Origin: Bog-756 sp963737625 | GTDB taxonomy: Bacteria > Actinomycetota > Acidimicrobiia > Acidimicrobiales > RAAP-2 | Direction of reading: 5' to 3' | NCBI GenBank assembly: GCA_963737625.1 | Contig: CAVTTK010000002.1 | Coordinates: 620,001 to 684,000, forward strand | Length of the DNA stretch: 64,000 bases | Shown: positions 50,639 to 59,819 of the stretch, in pieces | How the letters are laid out: each line of letters opens with the position of its first letter | How positions within the stretch are numbered: the stretch's first letter is position 1 | The notes under the pieces: generated by a model | Seen by the model: only the letters and a program-made list of their open reading frames with translations | The model's database searches: none | Told to the model about the DNA's origin: nothing | Position numbers and translations under genes: made by a program

Positions 50639-51508
50639 ATGAAACTCGCCATCCATTTCCCCAACTTCACCCTCCCGGGACAGCCGGAGACGCTGGCCTC
50701 GATCCTCACGGCCACGGCCCGGGCCGCCGAGGACGGAGGCTGCTCGACCTTCACCGTGATGGACCACTGGTTCCAGATGGAACAGCTCGCCACCTCGGAG
50801 GACCCCATGCTGGAGGGCTATACCACCCTCGGCTTCCTGGCCGGCCAGACCGAGCGGATGACACTCGGTCTGTTGGTCAGTGGCGTGACCTACCGTCATC
50901 CCGGACTGCTGGCCAAGACGGTGACCACCCTCGACGTGCTGTCCGGGGGCCGGGCCCAGCTGGGCATCGGGGCGGCCTGGTACGAACGTGAGCACCTGGG
51001 CCTGGGCGTTCCCTTCCCCCCGTTGTCCGAGCGCTTCGAACGGCTGGAGGAGGCCCTGCAGGTCTGTCTCCAGATGTGGAGCGGGGACGACGGTCCCTAC
51101 GAGGGGCGCCACTACCGGCTGGCCGAGACCGTCTGCTCCCCCCGGCCGGTCCGCCAGCCCCGGCCACCCATCCTCATCGGGGGCAGTGGTGAGCAGAAGA
51201 CCCTCCGACTGGTGGCGCGCTATGCCGACGCCTGCAATCTGTTCGCCCCCGACCCCTCGGTGGTGGCCCACAAACTCGAGGTGCTGGACCGGCACTGTGA
51301 CGCCGAGAGTCGTGACCCGGCCGACATCGAGAGGACCATCATCTTCGGTGCCGATCCCCTCACCGACCTAGACGGGTTCCTCACCGCCATGGCGGGGTAC
51401 GCCTCGTTGGGCGTCGGCCAGGTGTGGGTCAGCCCGTCGGGGCCGGACCCCGCCGGGTGGGTGTCCGAGCTCACCAGCCGGGTGATGCCCCGGCTCGGCG
51501 ACCTCTGA
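50639..51508 (+). CDS. LLM-class F420-dependent oxidoreductase
   Basis: A 289-residue TIM-barrel of the luciferase-like family. MKLAIHFPNFTLPG, FTVMDHWFQ, LLVSGVTYRHPGLLAKTVTT and LGIGAAWYEREHLGLGVPFP are hallmark segments. PPILIGGSGEQKTLRLVARY is the cofactor phosphate region. Actinobacterial members of this form commonly use F420. It likely reduces or oxidises a small metabolite. It is followed by a PPOX-family gene 63 bases later. Confidence 0.92.
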   Translation: MKLAIHFPNFTLPGQPETLASILTATARAAEDGGCSTFTVMDHWFQMEQLATSEDPMLEGYTTLGFLAGQTERMTLGLLVSGVTYRHPGLLAKTVTTLDVLSGGRAQLGIGAAWYEREHLGLGVPFPPLSERFERLEEALQVCLQMWSGDDGPYEGRHYRLAETVCSPRPVRQPRPPILIGGSGEQKTLRLVARYADACNLFAPDPSVVAHKLEVLDRHCDAESRDPADIERTIIFGADPLTDLDGFLTAMAGYASLGVGQVWVSPSGPDPAGWVSELTSRVMPRLGDL

Positions 51509-51571
51509 CCGGACGCCGGTTGGGCCACCGCGGGCGCGGTGCGGCGGCGGGCGGCCCGGTACCGTGGGACC

Positions 51572-52000
51572 ATGACCCTCACCCTTGACGATGCCTTCTC
51601 GTTCGTCGGCCAGCACAACAAAGGCGTGCTGGTGACCCTCCGGGGCGACGGGCGGCCTCAGCTGTCCAACATCTTGTACCTGCCCGGCCCGGACCACACC
51701 GCCCGGATCTCGGTGACCGACAGCCGCGCCAAGACCGCCAACCTCCGGCGCGATCCCCGCGGCTCGCTGCATGTGACCAGCCCGGACTTCTGGTCCTACG
51801 TGGTGCTCGACGGCACCGTCGACCTGTCCCCGGTGGCCGCCCTCCCCGACGATGCGGTGGTCGAGGAGCTCGTCGAGATGTACCGGCTGGCCCAGGGGGA
51901 TCACCCCGACTGGGACGAGTTCCGCCAGGCCATGGTCTCCCAGGGGCGCATCGTGGCCACCCTCTCTGCCACCTCGGCCTACGGCCAGGTGCAACCCTGA
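51572..52000 (+). CDS. PPOX-class F420-dependent flavoprotein
   Basis: A 142-residue split-barrel protein (Rv1155-like). DDAFSFVGQHNKGVLVTLRG, GRPQLSNILYLPG, RISVTDSRAKTANLRRDPRG and a tail with EEVELYR-like EELVEMYRLAQGDHPDW fit the family. ATG 51572. It likely binds F420 and is in tandem with the LLM enzyme, which uses the same cofactor class. Confidence 0.88.
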   Translation: MTLTLDDAFSFVGQHNKGVLVTLRGDGRPQLSNILYLPGPDHTARISVTDSRAKTANLRRDPRGSLHVTSPDFWSYVVLDGTVDLSPVAALPDDAVVEELVEMYRLAQGDHPDWDEFRQAMVSQGRIVATLSATSAYGQVQP

Positions 52001-52043
52001 GCGCCGGCCGCGGGCCCACCGCCGGCCTGTCCGCCCCGCCTCG

Positions 52044-52754
52044 TCAGACCGGGCAGGATCCGTCCGAGCAGGCACCACCTTCGGGGCCCGCACCCTCCGG
52101 CGTGAGGACCGTGAGCGGATGGGACTCCGCCCACGCCCGCTCCAATGCCCCGAGGAGGGCATCGGCACCCTGGGCCCCGGCCACCCCGTAGGTCTGATCG
52201 ATCACGAAGAACGGCACCCCGGTGGCCCCGAGCGCGGTGGCCCGGGCCTCATCGGCGCGCACGTCCGAGGCGAACGCCTGGCTGGCGAGCATCTCTGCCA
52301 CCTCGACCGGGTCGAGGCCCACCTCGGCGGCCAATTCGGCCAGGGTCACGTGGTCGCCGATCGACCGGCCCTCGGTGAAGTAGGCGGCCAGGAGCCGCTC
52401 CTTCATCGCTCCCCCCACACCGTGGGTGGCGGCCAGGTGGATCAACCGGTGGGCGTCGAAGGTGTTCCCGGCCCGGACCCGGTCGAGGTGGTACTCGAGA
52501 CCCACGCCGGCGGCCAGGGAGGTCATCTGCTGATTGGCCGCCCGGGCCTGATCGGCCGACATCCCGTACTTGCGCTCGAGGATGCGATCCATGCTCATCG
52601 CCACCTCCCGAGGCGAGGACGGATCGAGCTCGAAGCTCCGCCACGACACGGTCACCTCGGCGGCATGGCCGAACCGGCCCAGCGCCTCCTCGAACTGCCG
52701 CTTGCCCACGTAGCACCACGGACACACCACGTCGGACCAGATCTCCACATCCAT
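52044..52754 (-). CDS. DsbA/FrnE-like thioredoxin-fold oxidoreductase
   Basis: A 236-residue protein of the DsbA-FrnE group. The catalytic CPWC is in IWSDVVCPWCYVGKRQFEEA (residues 10-13 or so). A helical insert and ATGVPFFVIDQTYGVAGAQ with the cis-Pro loop follow. A C-terminal tail GGACSDGSCPV adds two Cys, unusual and possibly metal-binding. ATG 52754 is preceded by GAGGTGGG. It is cytoplasmic, with no signal peptide. FrnE-type proteins act in dithiol-disulfide exchange and stress resistance. Confidence 0.92.
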   Translation of the reverse strand: MDVEIWSDVVCPWCYVGKRQFEEALGRFGHAAEVTVSWRSFELDPSSPREVAMSMDRILERKYGMSADQARAANQQMTSLAAGVGLEYHLDRVRAGNTFDAHRLIHLAATHGVGGAMKERLLAAYFTEGRSIGDHVTLAELAAEVGLDPVEVAEMLASQAFASDVRADEARATALGATGVPFFVIDQTYGVAGAQGADALLGALERAWAESHPLTVLTPEGAGPEGGACSDGSCPV

Positions 52755-52862
52755 GCTTCCCACCTCATCACCTGTCGGGCGGGGCTCCTACCCTGCCGCG
52801 GCAGGTGCAACCGATCCCTTCACCCTGGTATTCCGGCCACCATGCCCGGTAGCGTCGCAGTC

Positions 52863-53189
52863 ATGGTCCTCGAACACGCCCTGATCGACATCCGGCCGGG
52901 GACAGGTGAGGCCTTCGAGGCGGCGTTGGCCGAGGCGCGACAGGTCATCGCCGCGTCCCCCGGCTTCGTCTCCCTCCGCCTCCAGCGGGGGGTCGAGACC
53001 GAGGACCGGTACCTGCTGCTCGTGGAGTGGGAGACCCTGGACGACCACATCGTCGGATTCCGCGAGTCCCCCGGCTTCACGGCCTGGCGAGCCCTCATCG
53101 GGCCGTTCTTCGCCTCCCCTCCCGACGTGGTGCACTTCGCCCTGCCCCCGGTCACGACCCAGGACGGACCGATGCCGGGGGCGTCCTGA
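52863..53189 (+). CDS. ABM (antibiotic biosynthesis monooxygenase)-domain protein
   Basis: A 108-residue ferredoxin-like dimer. VLEHALIDIRPGTGEAFEAA, SPGFVSLRLQRGVETEDRYL and VEWETLDDHIVGFRESPGF define the ABM/YgiN-type fold. ATG 52863 starts at the usual position; ATG 52842 would add seven residues. Its TGA overlaps the next gene's ATG (TGATG), so it is coupled to the SDR. Such proteins are quinone or heme-modifying oxygenases, or have no known activity. Confidence 0.85.
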   Translation: MVLEHALIDIRPGTGEAFEAALAEARQVIAASPGFVSLRLQRGVETEDRYLLLVEWETLDDHIVGFRESPGFTAWRALIGPFFASPPDVVHFALPPVTTQDGPMPGAS

Positions 53190-53977
53190 TGCGACGGCTC
53201 GAGGGACACCGGGCCCTGGTCACCGGGGCAGGTTCGGGGATCGGTCGGGCCACCTGCCTCCTGCTCGCCGCCGAGGGGGCGACGGTGGCGGCCCTGGACC
53301 TCGATGCCGGAACGGTGGCCCAGGTGGCCAAGGAGGTCGACGGTCCGGCCGTGGTGGCCGACATGGCCGATGCCGACGCCGTGGCCGACGGTATGGCCCA
53401 GGTGGTCGGGGAGCTCGGCGGACTCAGCATCCTGGTCAACAACGCCGGGCTGGGCCTGGCCCGTCCCTTCCACGGGCACAGCGACCGGGCCTATGACCGG
53501 GTCGTCGACGCCTCCATGCGCGCCACCTTCCACGGCATCCGGGCCGCCGCCCCGGTCATCCTGGCCGGGGGAGGGGGCGCCATCGTGAACGTCTCGTCGA
53601 TCAGTGGCATCCGCCCCACCCGGGGCGAGGCGGCGTACTCGGCGGCCAAGGCCGCGGTGATTGCCCTCACCCAGTCGGCCGCCCTCGAGTACGGACCCAC
53701 CATCCGGGTCAACTGCGTGTCGCCGGGTCTCATCGACACGCCGCTGACCGCCCCGCTGCTGGACGACGCGGCAGTCCGGTCGGGCATCGAACGACGGACA
53801 CCGCTCCGACGGGTGGGCACGGCGGCCGAGGTGGCCTCGGTCATCGCCTTCCTCTGCTCGGAGGAGGCCTCCTACATCACCGGCATCAACGTCCCGGTGG
53901 ACGGCGGAAGTCTCCTGCCCAGCTCCCAGGTGGAGGAACCGCTCGGGGAGCTGGTCTCCCGACAGGAGGAACGGTGA
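53189..53977 (+). CDS. Short-chain dehydrogenase/reductase
   Basis: A 262-residue classical SDR. The cofactor motif is LVTGAGSGIGRATCLLLAAE. LDLDAGTVAQV carries the Asp that prefers NAD over NADP. NNAGLGLARP, catalytic Ser in VNVSSISGIRP, Tyr/Lys in AYSAAKAAVIALTQ and SPGLIDTPL follow. ATG overlaps the ABM stop and its own stop overlaps the next PPOX gene (GTGA). The three look like one unit. The substrate is unknown. Confidence 0.92.
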   Translation: MRRLEGHRALVTGAGSGIGRATCLLLAAEGATVAALDLDAGTVAQVAKEVDGPAVVADMADADAVADGMAQVVGELGGLSILVNNAGLGLARPFHGHSDRAYDRVVDASMRATFHGIRAAAPVILAGGGGAIVNVSSISGIRPTRGEAAYSAAKAAVIALTQSAALEYGPTIRVNCVSPGLIDTPLTAPLLDDAAVRSGIERRTPLRRVGTAAEVASVIAFLCSEEASYITGINVPVDGGSLLPSSQVEEPLGELVSRQEER

Positions 53978-54396
53978 GCGGGAAACTCTCCCCGGCGGTG
54001 CGGCGGGTGGTGACGGCGGGGCGACTGGCCCACCTGGTCACCCTGGATCCCGACGGCAGCCCGCAGGTCTCGTTGGTCTGGGTGGGTCTCGACGGGGATC
54101 GGATCGTCTCGGCCCACATGGGGGCCTGGCGCAAGGTGCACAACGTCCGACGGGACCCCCGGGTGTCGCTCTCCATAGAAGCCGAGGGTCGGGACGACCG
54201 GGGCCTCGACCACTACCTCGTGGTCCGGGGTCACGCCGAGGTGGTGGAAGGCGGCGCCGCGCCCCTGCTCCAGCGTCTGGCCCACGTCTATCTCGGACCT
54301 GATGTGGTCTTCCCCGGGGTGACTGACCCGACGCTGGGCTACGTCCTGCGCATCACCCCCGAGCGGATCGGTGGGGTCGGTCCGTGGAATCCCTGA
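53974..54396 (+). CDS. PPOX-class (F420-dependent) flavoprotein
   Basis: A 140-residue split-barrel protein. SPAVRRVVTAGRLAHLVTLD, GSPQVSLVWVGLDGDRIVSA, WRKVHNVRRDPRVSLSIEAE and LDHYLVVRGHAEVVEGG match actinobacterial F420 reductases. GTG 53974 overlaps the SDR stop. It converges on the methyltransferase-glycosylase gene. Confidence 0.9.
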   Translation: MSGKLSPAVRRVVTAGRLAHLVTLDPDGSPQVSLVWVGLDGDRIVSAHMGAWRKVHNVRRDPRVSLSIEAEGRDDRGLDHYLVVRGHAEVVEGGAAPLLQRLAHVYLGPDVVFPGVTDPTLGYVLRITPERIGGVGPWNP

Positions 54397-54429
54397 TCGC
54401 CCTGGGGTCCCGGTGGCGGCTGGTGTGCC

Positions 54430-55506
54430 TCAGGTCGTCGCGCTGAGCGCCCACGCCGCACCCAGGTGATCGGCCAACTCGGCCAGGGGGGTCCGGGCGT
54501 TGAGGCCGCTGGTCGACGGCATGACGTAGGCCGGCCGCCCGCCGATGCTCTCGGGCTGTACGCCGGCCACCGCTCGGCGGTTGACCACATCCCGCCACCC
54601 CGACAGCCCGGTGAAGCACACGGCCCCCGGCCGCAGCCACTGCACCAGGCGCTCGACCCGGGCGAACCCCGCCCGATACTCGTCCCCGGTCACCTCGGCG
54701 GCGGTGCGGGTGGGTCGTTTGACGAAATCGGTCATGCCCACACCGTGGTCCACCAGGGCTGATACCGCGTCCCGGTCGCGCTCGACGATACCCGAGGCCC
54801 TGGCCGCGGCCCAGAACCGGTTGCCCGGTCGGGCGTAGCCCACGCCGGCGTCGGCCGAGTACCACGACGGGTTCACCCCGCAGATCAGCAAGCGCATGCC
54901 CGGCCCCACCGTGTCGGCCAGGGTGCGGGCCCGCACGGCCCGCACGCCCACCTCGTCCCCGGCCACGGCGAGGGACCCCACCTCGACGTCGAAACCCGCC
55001 CCGGTGACCACATCCACCAGCCGGTCCGGCTCCCAACCGGCGAAGAACCGGCCCCCCACGTCGTCGTCGGGCAGGGCGTCCCCTTCGTAGGAGCCCTCGA
55101 GGACCTGGATCTCGAGGGGACTGCCCACCGCCAAGGTGCGGTGTAGGTCCCACAGGGCCAAGGGCAGCCGATCCCGAGGTACGTGGAGGTGGGTCATCCA
55201 CGACCAGGCCCCGCCCATCGAGTGGCGGACGAACGGAAGGTGCTCTACGTCACCGAGGACGTAGAGGGCGTCGGGGTGCTCGGCCCGGCAGGCCCCCAGC
55301 ATGGCCGTCGAGGCATCCAGGGCCACCACCGGGGTGCCGAGGTGGGGCAGGTACCGGCCGGCCCCGCATCCCACGTCGAGCCGGGCCGCACCGGGGACGA
55401 CCCGGTCGGCGAAGGCCTCGGCCTCGGCCCGACGGCCGGCCGTGGCATGGGTGGCGGCCCAGGCCAGGCCCCGCTGGTCGTAGATGTCGACGGTGGCGCG
55501 CTCCAT
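54430..55506 (-). CDS. Fusion: SAM methyltransferase + Mug-type mismatch uracil/thymine-DNA glycosylase
   Basis: A 358-residue protein with two domains. Residues about 1-195 are a class I methyltransferase. The SAM motif is RLDVGCGAGRYLPHLG (42-57), with VVALDASTAMLGACR and GDVEHLPFVRHSMGGAWSWM after it. Residues about 203-356 are a Mug/TDG-family glycosylase: LLICGVNPSWYSADAGVGYA (206-225) has the active Asn in GVNPS, then RPGNRFWAAARASG (227-239) and VMPSTSGLNAR (328-338). Mug removes uracil or thymine from G mismatches. The join is short. Why the two are fused is unknown. Divergent overlaps do not occur. kdpE ends 27 bases upstream on the same strand. Confidence 0.88.
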   Translation of the reverse strand: MERATVDIYDQRGLAWAATHATAGRRAEAEAFADRVVPGAARLDVGCGAGRYLPHLGTPVVALDASTAMLGACRAEHPDALYVLGDVEHLPFVRHSMGGAWSWMTHLHVPRDRLPLALWDLHRTLAVGSPLEIQVLEGSYEGDALPDDDVGGRFFAGWEPDRLVDVVTGAGFDVEVGSLAVAGDEVGVRAVRARTLADTVGPGMRLLICGVNPSWYSADAGVGYARPGNRFWAAARASGIVERDRDAVSALVDHGVGMTDFVKRPTRTAAEVTGDEYRAGFARVERLVQWLRPGAVCFTGLSGWRDVVNRRAVAGVQPESIGGRPAYVMPSTSGLNARTPLAELADHLGAAWALSATT

Positions 55507-55533
55507 GGTGGGGATCCTACGGAGCCGCCGGCC

Positions 55534-56250
55534 TCAGGGTTCGAAGCGGTAGCCCATGCCGGGCTCGGTCCGGAAGTGCCGGGGCCGCGAGTGGTCGACC
55601 TCGAGCTTGCGCCGGACGCGGCCCATCAGCACGCGTAGGTACTCGGTCTCCGTCTCGTACTCGGGGCCCCACACCTCCTGGAGGAGCTGACGTTGGGAGA
55701 TCAGGCGTCCCGGGCTGCGGACCAGGACCTCCACGATGTCCCACTCCTTCGGGGTGAGATGGACGTTCTCGCCGTCCCGGGTCACCCGCTTGGCCGCCAG
55801 GTCGACGGTGAAGCCTTCGGCCACCACGCGGGGCTCGTCCGGCTCCGGGCCGATACGACGGAGTACGGCCCGGAGGCGGGCCAGCAGCTCGTCCATGCCG
55901 AAGGGCTTGGTCACGTAGTCGTCGGCCCCGGCGTCGAGGGCCTCCACCTTGCTCACGCTCTGGTGCCGGGCCGACAGCACGATGATGGGCACCATGCTCC
56001 AGCCCCGGATGCCGCGGACCACCTCCACACCATCGATGCCGGGCAGGCCGAGGTCGAGCAGGACCACATCGGGATGCCGGTGGGCCGCCAGGTCCAGGCA
56101 CTCCTCCCCGGTACGGGCGACGACGACCTCATAGCCGCGGGCCGAGAGGCTGATGGACAGGGCCCTCAGCAGGGACGCGTCGTCGTCACACACCAGCACC
56201 TTGGTGCCGTGCTCGGCAACGGACGGCGGAGTGGTGCCGGGCGGGCTCAT
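55534..56250 (-). CDS. kdpE: KdpE response regulator (OmpR family)
   Basis: A 238-residue two-component regulator. The receiver domain has acid pair DDD in VLVCDDDASLLRA, phospho-Asp66 in VVLLDLGLPGIDG, and Lys in DYVTKPFGMDELLAR. The C-terminal winged helix has LTPKEWDIVEVLVRSPG and RVLMGRVRRKLEVDHSRPRH. ATG 56250 overlaps the kdpD stop (ATGA). Phosphorylated KdpE activates kdp transcription under potassium limitation. Confidence 0.94.
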   Translation of the reverse strand: MSPPGTTPPSVAEHGTKVLVCDDDASLLRALSISLSARGYEVVVARTGEECLDLAAHRHPDVVLLDLGLPGIDGVEVVRGIRGWSMVPIIVLSARHQSVSKVEALDAGADDYVTKPFGMDELLARLRAVLRRIGPEPDEPRVVAEGFTVDLAAKRVTRDGENVHLTPKEWDIVEVLVRSPGRLISQRQLLQEVWGPEYETETEYLRVLMGRVRRKLEVDHSRPRHFRTEPGMGYRFEP

Positions 56251-58997
56251 GTCGTCGAGGGGGTCCGCCGCGCCGACGAATCCGGGTCGGTCGGGGCGCG
56301 GCCATCGCCCGTCCGGTCGACCGCCCCGGCCTCCGATTCGGTCTCGGGCGCCTCAGCTGGCGCCACCGGGTCGGCAACGACGGCGTGGGACAGACGCACC
56401 ACCATGGTGCATCCCCCGCCCGGCGTGTCCTCCACCTCGAGCTCGCCTCCCACCGCCTCCACGAATCCGCGGGCCACGGCCAGGCCAAGCCCCACGCCGG
56501 CCCGGTTCTCGGAGTCCCCCAGCCGCTGGAAGGGCCGGAAGACGAGGTCACGGTCCTCACCCCGGATCCCCGGTCCGCGGTCGATGACCCTGATGTCCAC
56601 CCGCCCGGCCACCGCCCCGGCCTCGATGCGCAGTCCGGTGCCACCGGCGTGGACCAGGGCGTTGTCGACCAGGTTGGCCACCGCCCGTTCCAGCAGGACC
56701 GGATCGGTGCGGACCCGGGGGACGGTGGGCGGGATCTCCACGGTCACGCCGTCGCCTCTCGGACCCAGGCTGGCCACGGCGGCCTCGATGAGCTCGCGCA
56801 CGTCGGTGCTGCGGTCGAGGACCTCCATGGACCCGGTCTGGAGACGGCTCATGTCCAGCAGGTTCTCCACCAGGCTGTTGAGCCGGTCGGACTCGTCGTC
56901 GATCGTCTGGAGGAGAATGCGCGTCTCCTCGGGCCCGAAGTCCAACTGGTCGGAGAGCAGGCTCGAGGAGGCCGCCTTGATCGAGGCCAGCGGTGTTCGC
57001 AGGTCATGGCTCACGGCGGCCAGCAGGGCTGAGCGCAGCTGGTTGGCCCGGGCCAGCGAGTCGGCCTCCGCCGCCTCGGCGTGGAGCCGGTCGCTCTCGA
57101 GGGCGGTGGCCAGCTGGGCGGCGAAGGCCGAGAGGATGTCTCGGTCCTCGGCGGTGAGGCCGGGACCCCGGAGGGCCAGGAGCTCCCAGTCGGTCAGCGG
57201 GAGCACGACAGTGGCGCTGCCGGGGGACCGGAGGGGCTGCCCACCGGCCGCGGCCACCGTGGTCCAGGTCTCGTCGCGCACCTCGGAGCCGGAGGCCAGT
57301 GCCTCATGAACGTGGGCGGTGTCCGAGCGGAGGACGGCCACCGCTTCCAGCCGGAACGCCACCATCAACTCGGACAGCAGGGCCGGTAGCGGATTGCCCT
57401 CGGGGGCCACCATCCGGCCGGCCACCCGGGCCAACATGCGGGCGTCGGCCCGCGCCTGGATGGCCGTGGCGGTCCGTCGGGCCGAGAGGTCCACCAGGAC
57501 GCTCACCACACCCGCCGTGACGAGGAACATGACCAGGGCCAGGATGTCACGGGCGTCGGCGATGGTGAAGGTGTGGATCGGCGGCGTGAAGTAGTAGTTG
57601 GACAGGAGGAATCCGGCGATGGCGGCCAACGCCGCCGGCCACACCCCGCCGGTGGCCGCCACCACCACCACCAGCACCAGGTACGAACTGAGGGCGGTGG
57701 CCAGGTCAGCACCGCCCGCCCCCGCCGTGAGGACGACGGTGAGGAGGGGGAAGCCGATGACCCCGACGAGCACGGCGGCCACCCGCCGCCGGACCGACAA
57801 GGGAGCGAGGAGTCTGCGGTTGTGGCGTACCTCGGCGCGGCGACGGCCCCGATCCGTGTGGTCGCCGGTGGCCGCGGCCGGTTGTCTTGCTGGCCTGTCC
57901 TCCGGCGCGTCGGGGGCCACGTCGGTGGCGATGACGTGGACGTCGAGCGAGCCGCTGGCCGCCCGGATCACCGAGTTGATGACCGAGCCCCGCACGAACT
58001 CGGTGAGCCGGCTCCGGTGGGTGGCCCCCATGACCAGCTGGGTGGCGTTCTCGGCTTGGGCCACCTGCACCAGGGCCGGAGCCACGTCGGCCCCCACCAC
58101 TTCCACGTACCGGCCGCCGAGATCGTCGAGGAGGGCCCGGTTCTGGCGCAGGCCTTCGGACCCGGGCCCGGTCAGGCCGTCGTCGGTGCGGACATGGATC
58201 CCGACCAGTTCGGCCTTGGTGCGCATGGCCATGCGGGCAGCCCTGCGGATCAGGACGGCGCCGCCCCGAGAGCCGGTGAGGGACACCACCACCCGCTCCT
58301 TGGTCTCCCAGGGCCCGGCGATGTCGTGCCGCTCCCGGTAGTCGTTGAGTTCCTCGTCGACCCGGTCGGCCACCCACAGCAGGGCCAGCTCCCGGAGGGC
58401 GGTCAGATTGCCAGTGCGGAAGTAGTTCCCGAGGGCGGCGTCGATGCGCTCCGGGCCGTAGACATTCCCGTGGGCCAGCCGCCGCCGCAAGGCCTCGGGG
58501 GCCATGTCCACCAGTTCCAACTGATCGGCGGCCCGGACCACCCGGTCGGGCACGGTCTCCTGCTGGGCCACGCCGGTGATCCGCTCCACCACGTCATTGA
58601 GCGACTCCAGGTGCTGCAGGTTGACGGTGGAGATCACATTGATGCCTGCCTCGAGCAGGTCGTCGACGTCCTGCCAGCGCTTGGGATGCTTCGAGCCGGG
58701 AACGTTGGAGTGGGCCAGCTCGTCCACCAGGACCAGCGTGGGGTGGCGGGCGATGAGGCCGTCCAGGTCCATCTCCTCGAACGTCTGGCCGCGGTACTCG
58801 ACCGGACGGCGGGGGAAGATCTCGAGGTCCCGGATCTGGGCGTCGGTCTGGGGTCGTCCGTGGTCCTGGACCCAGCCGATGACCACGTCGGTGCCGCGTT
58901 CCTTGCGCCGCCACCCCTCGTTGAGCATGGCGAAGGTCTTGCCCACGCCCGGGGCAGCACCGAGATAGAGCCGTAGCTTTCCTCGTGCCACCTCCAC
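56247..58997 (-). CDS. kdpD: KdpD sensor histidine kinase
   Basis: A 916-residue potassium/turgor sensor. The N-terminal KdpD domain holds Walker A GAAPGVGKT (13-21) and LVLVDELAHSNVPGS. A universal-stress-like region follows (about 230-370). Four membrane helices lie between about 410 and 510, then a GAF-like segment. The kinase core has H-box AVSHDLRTPLASIKA (near 661), N-box LVDNALVH (near 779) and DRGPGIRG (near 806). GTG 58997 follows GAGGAGG. A 70-residue C-terminal acidic tail follows the ATP-binding domain. It acts with KdpE; kdpC lies 30 bases upstream. Confidence 0.94.
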   Translation of the reverse strand: MEVARGKLRLYLGAAPGVGKTFAMLNEGWRRKERGTDVVIGWVQDHGRPQTDAQIRDLEIFPRRPVEYRGQTFEEMDLDGLIARHPTLVLVDELAHSNVPGSKHPKRWQDVDDLLEAGINVISTVNLQHLESLNDVVERITGVAQQETVPDRVVRAADQLELVDMAPEALRRRLAHGNVYGPERIDAALGNYFRTGNLTALRELALLWVADRVDEELNDYRERHDIAGPWETKERVVVSLTGSRGGAVLIRRAARMAMRTKAELVGIHVRTDDGLTGPGSEGLRQNRALLDDLGGRYVEVVGADVAPALVQVAQAENATQLVMGATHRSRLTEFVRGSVINSVIRAASGSLDVHVIATDVAPDAPEDRPARQPAAATGDHTDRGRRRAEVRHNRRLLAPLSVRRRVAAVLVGVIGFPLLTVVLTAGAGGADLATALSSYLVLVVVVAATGGVWPAALAAIAGFLLSNYYFTPPIHTFTIADARDILALVMFLVTAGVVSVLVDLSARRTATAIQARADARMLARVAGRMVAPEGNPLPALLSELMVAFRLEAVAVLRSDTAHVHEALASGSEVRDETWTTVAAAGGQPLRSPGSATVVLPLTDWELLALRGPGLTAEDRDILSAFAAQLATALESDRLHAEAAEADSLARANQLRSALLAAVSHDLRTPLASIKAASSSLLSDQLDFGPEETRILLQTIDDESDRLNSLVENLLDMSRLQTGSMEVLDRSTDVRELIEAAVASLGPRGDGVTVEIPPTVPRVRTDPVLLERAVANLVDNALVHAGGTGLRIEAGAVAGRVDIRVIDRGPGIRGEDRDLVFRPFQRLGDSENRAGVGLGLAVARGFVEAVGGELEVEDTPGGGCTMVVRLSHAVVADPVAPAEAPETESEAGAVDRTGDGRAPTDPDSSARRTPSTT

Positions 58998-59027
58998 CGG
59001 CCTCCTCGTTCGCTCCGCTCGGTCCTT

Positions 59028-59819
59028 CTAGTGGCCCGAACGTTGGTCCAGGGCGAGGTTCAAGGTCAGAACGTCCACCCCGGGGTCGCCGAGCACTCCC
59101 AGGCTACGCCCCGTGGTGTTGTCCCGGACCAGGCCCGTCACCGTGGCCAGGGACAGTCCCCGGGCCCGGGCCACGGTGGGGGCCTGGAGATCGGCGTTGG
59201 CGAGGGAGATGTCCGGGTCGAGGCCCGAACCCGAGGCGGTCACCGCGTCCACCGGCACCGGGGCGTGGGGGGCCAGGCCGAACTCGGCCCGATAGGCGAT
59301 GGCCCGCTGGGGGACGGTGTCGGGATCGCACCGGTAGACGCCGTCACCGGTCATGGCGTACTTCTGGCCGGCAGTCGGTGCCGAGACCGGGGCGGAGTCG
59401 GAACCGGCGGACATGGGTACGCAGTAGGGATCGGTCGGCGTGGCGAAGGGGTTGGTCTTCGACGGGTTGCCGTCCAGGCCCAGGGTGTTGACGCCGGGGA
59501 TGAAGCCGATGAGCAGGGGGTTGGAGGGACCCAGATTGGAGGCACCGCTGACCGTGATGTCTCCGGTGGCCGACGAGGTCACGGCGGCCGAGGGTCGGGT
59601 CTGGAAGTACCGGGCCACCGGATTCCCCTGGCTGTCGGTGAAGGGCTGCCCGATGAGGGAGGAGCCGACGGCGCGGCCGTTCCTCTCCACGATGGAGCCG
59701 TTGGCCTGGTGGCCGAAGGCCACCTCGCCGATGCCGGTCATGACCAGGGAGTAGCCCAGGCCGCACACGAGGGTGAGGATGATGATCATGGCGACGGCGG
59801 TGAACAGTTGGCGGCGCAT
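59028..59819 (-). CDS. kdpC: KdpC potassium-transporting ATPase subunit
   Basis: A 263-residue single-span subunit. QLFTAVAMIIILTLVCGLGYS is the helix (quoted to 20 in parts: AVAMIIILTLVCGLGYSL). HQANGSIVERNGRAVGSSLI, RYFQTRPSAA and SNLGPSNP mark the conserved part, and AVTASGSGLDPDISLANADLQ with ARARGLSLATVTGLV the end. It is longer than E. coli KdpC (190) because of an insert of about 70 residues between SNP and the AVTASGSG region, with two Cys (PYCVP, YRCDP). ATG 59819 abuts the kdpB stop with no gap. It stabilises KdpB. Confidence 0.92.
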   Translation of the reverse strand: MRRQLFTAVAMIIILTLVCGLGYSLVMTGIGEVAFGHQANGSIVERNGRAVGSSLIGQPFTDSQGNPVARYFQTRPSAAVTSSATGDITVSGASNLGPSNPLLIGFIPGVNTLGLDGNPSKTNPFATPTDPYCVPMSAGSDSAPVSAPTAGQKYAMTGDGVYRCDPDTVPQRAIAYRAEFGLAPHAPVPVDAVTASGSGLDPDISLANADLQAPTVARARGLSLATVTGLVRDNTTGRSLGVLGDPGVDVLTLNLALDQRSGH

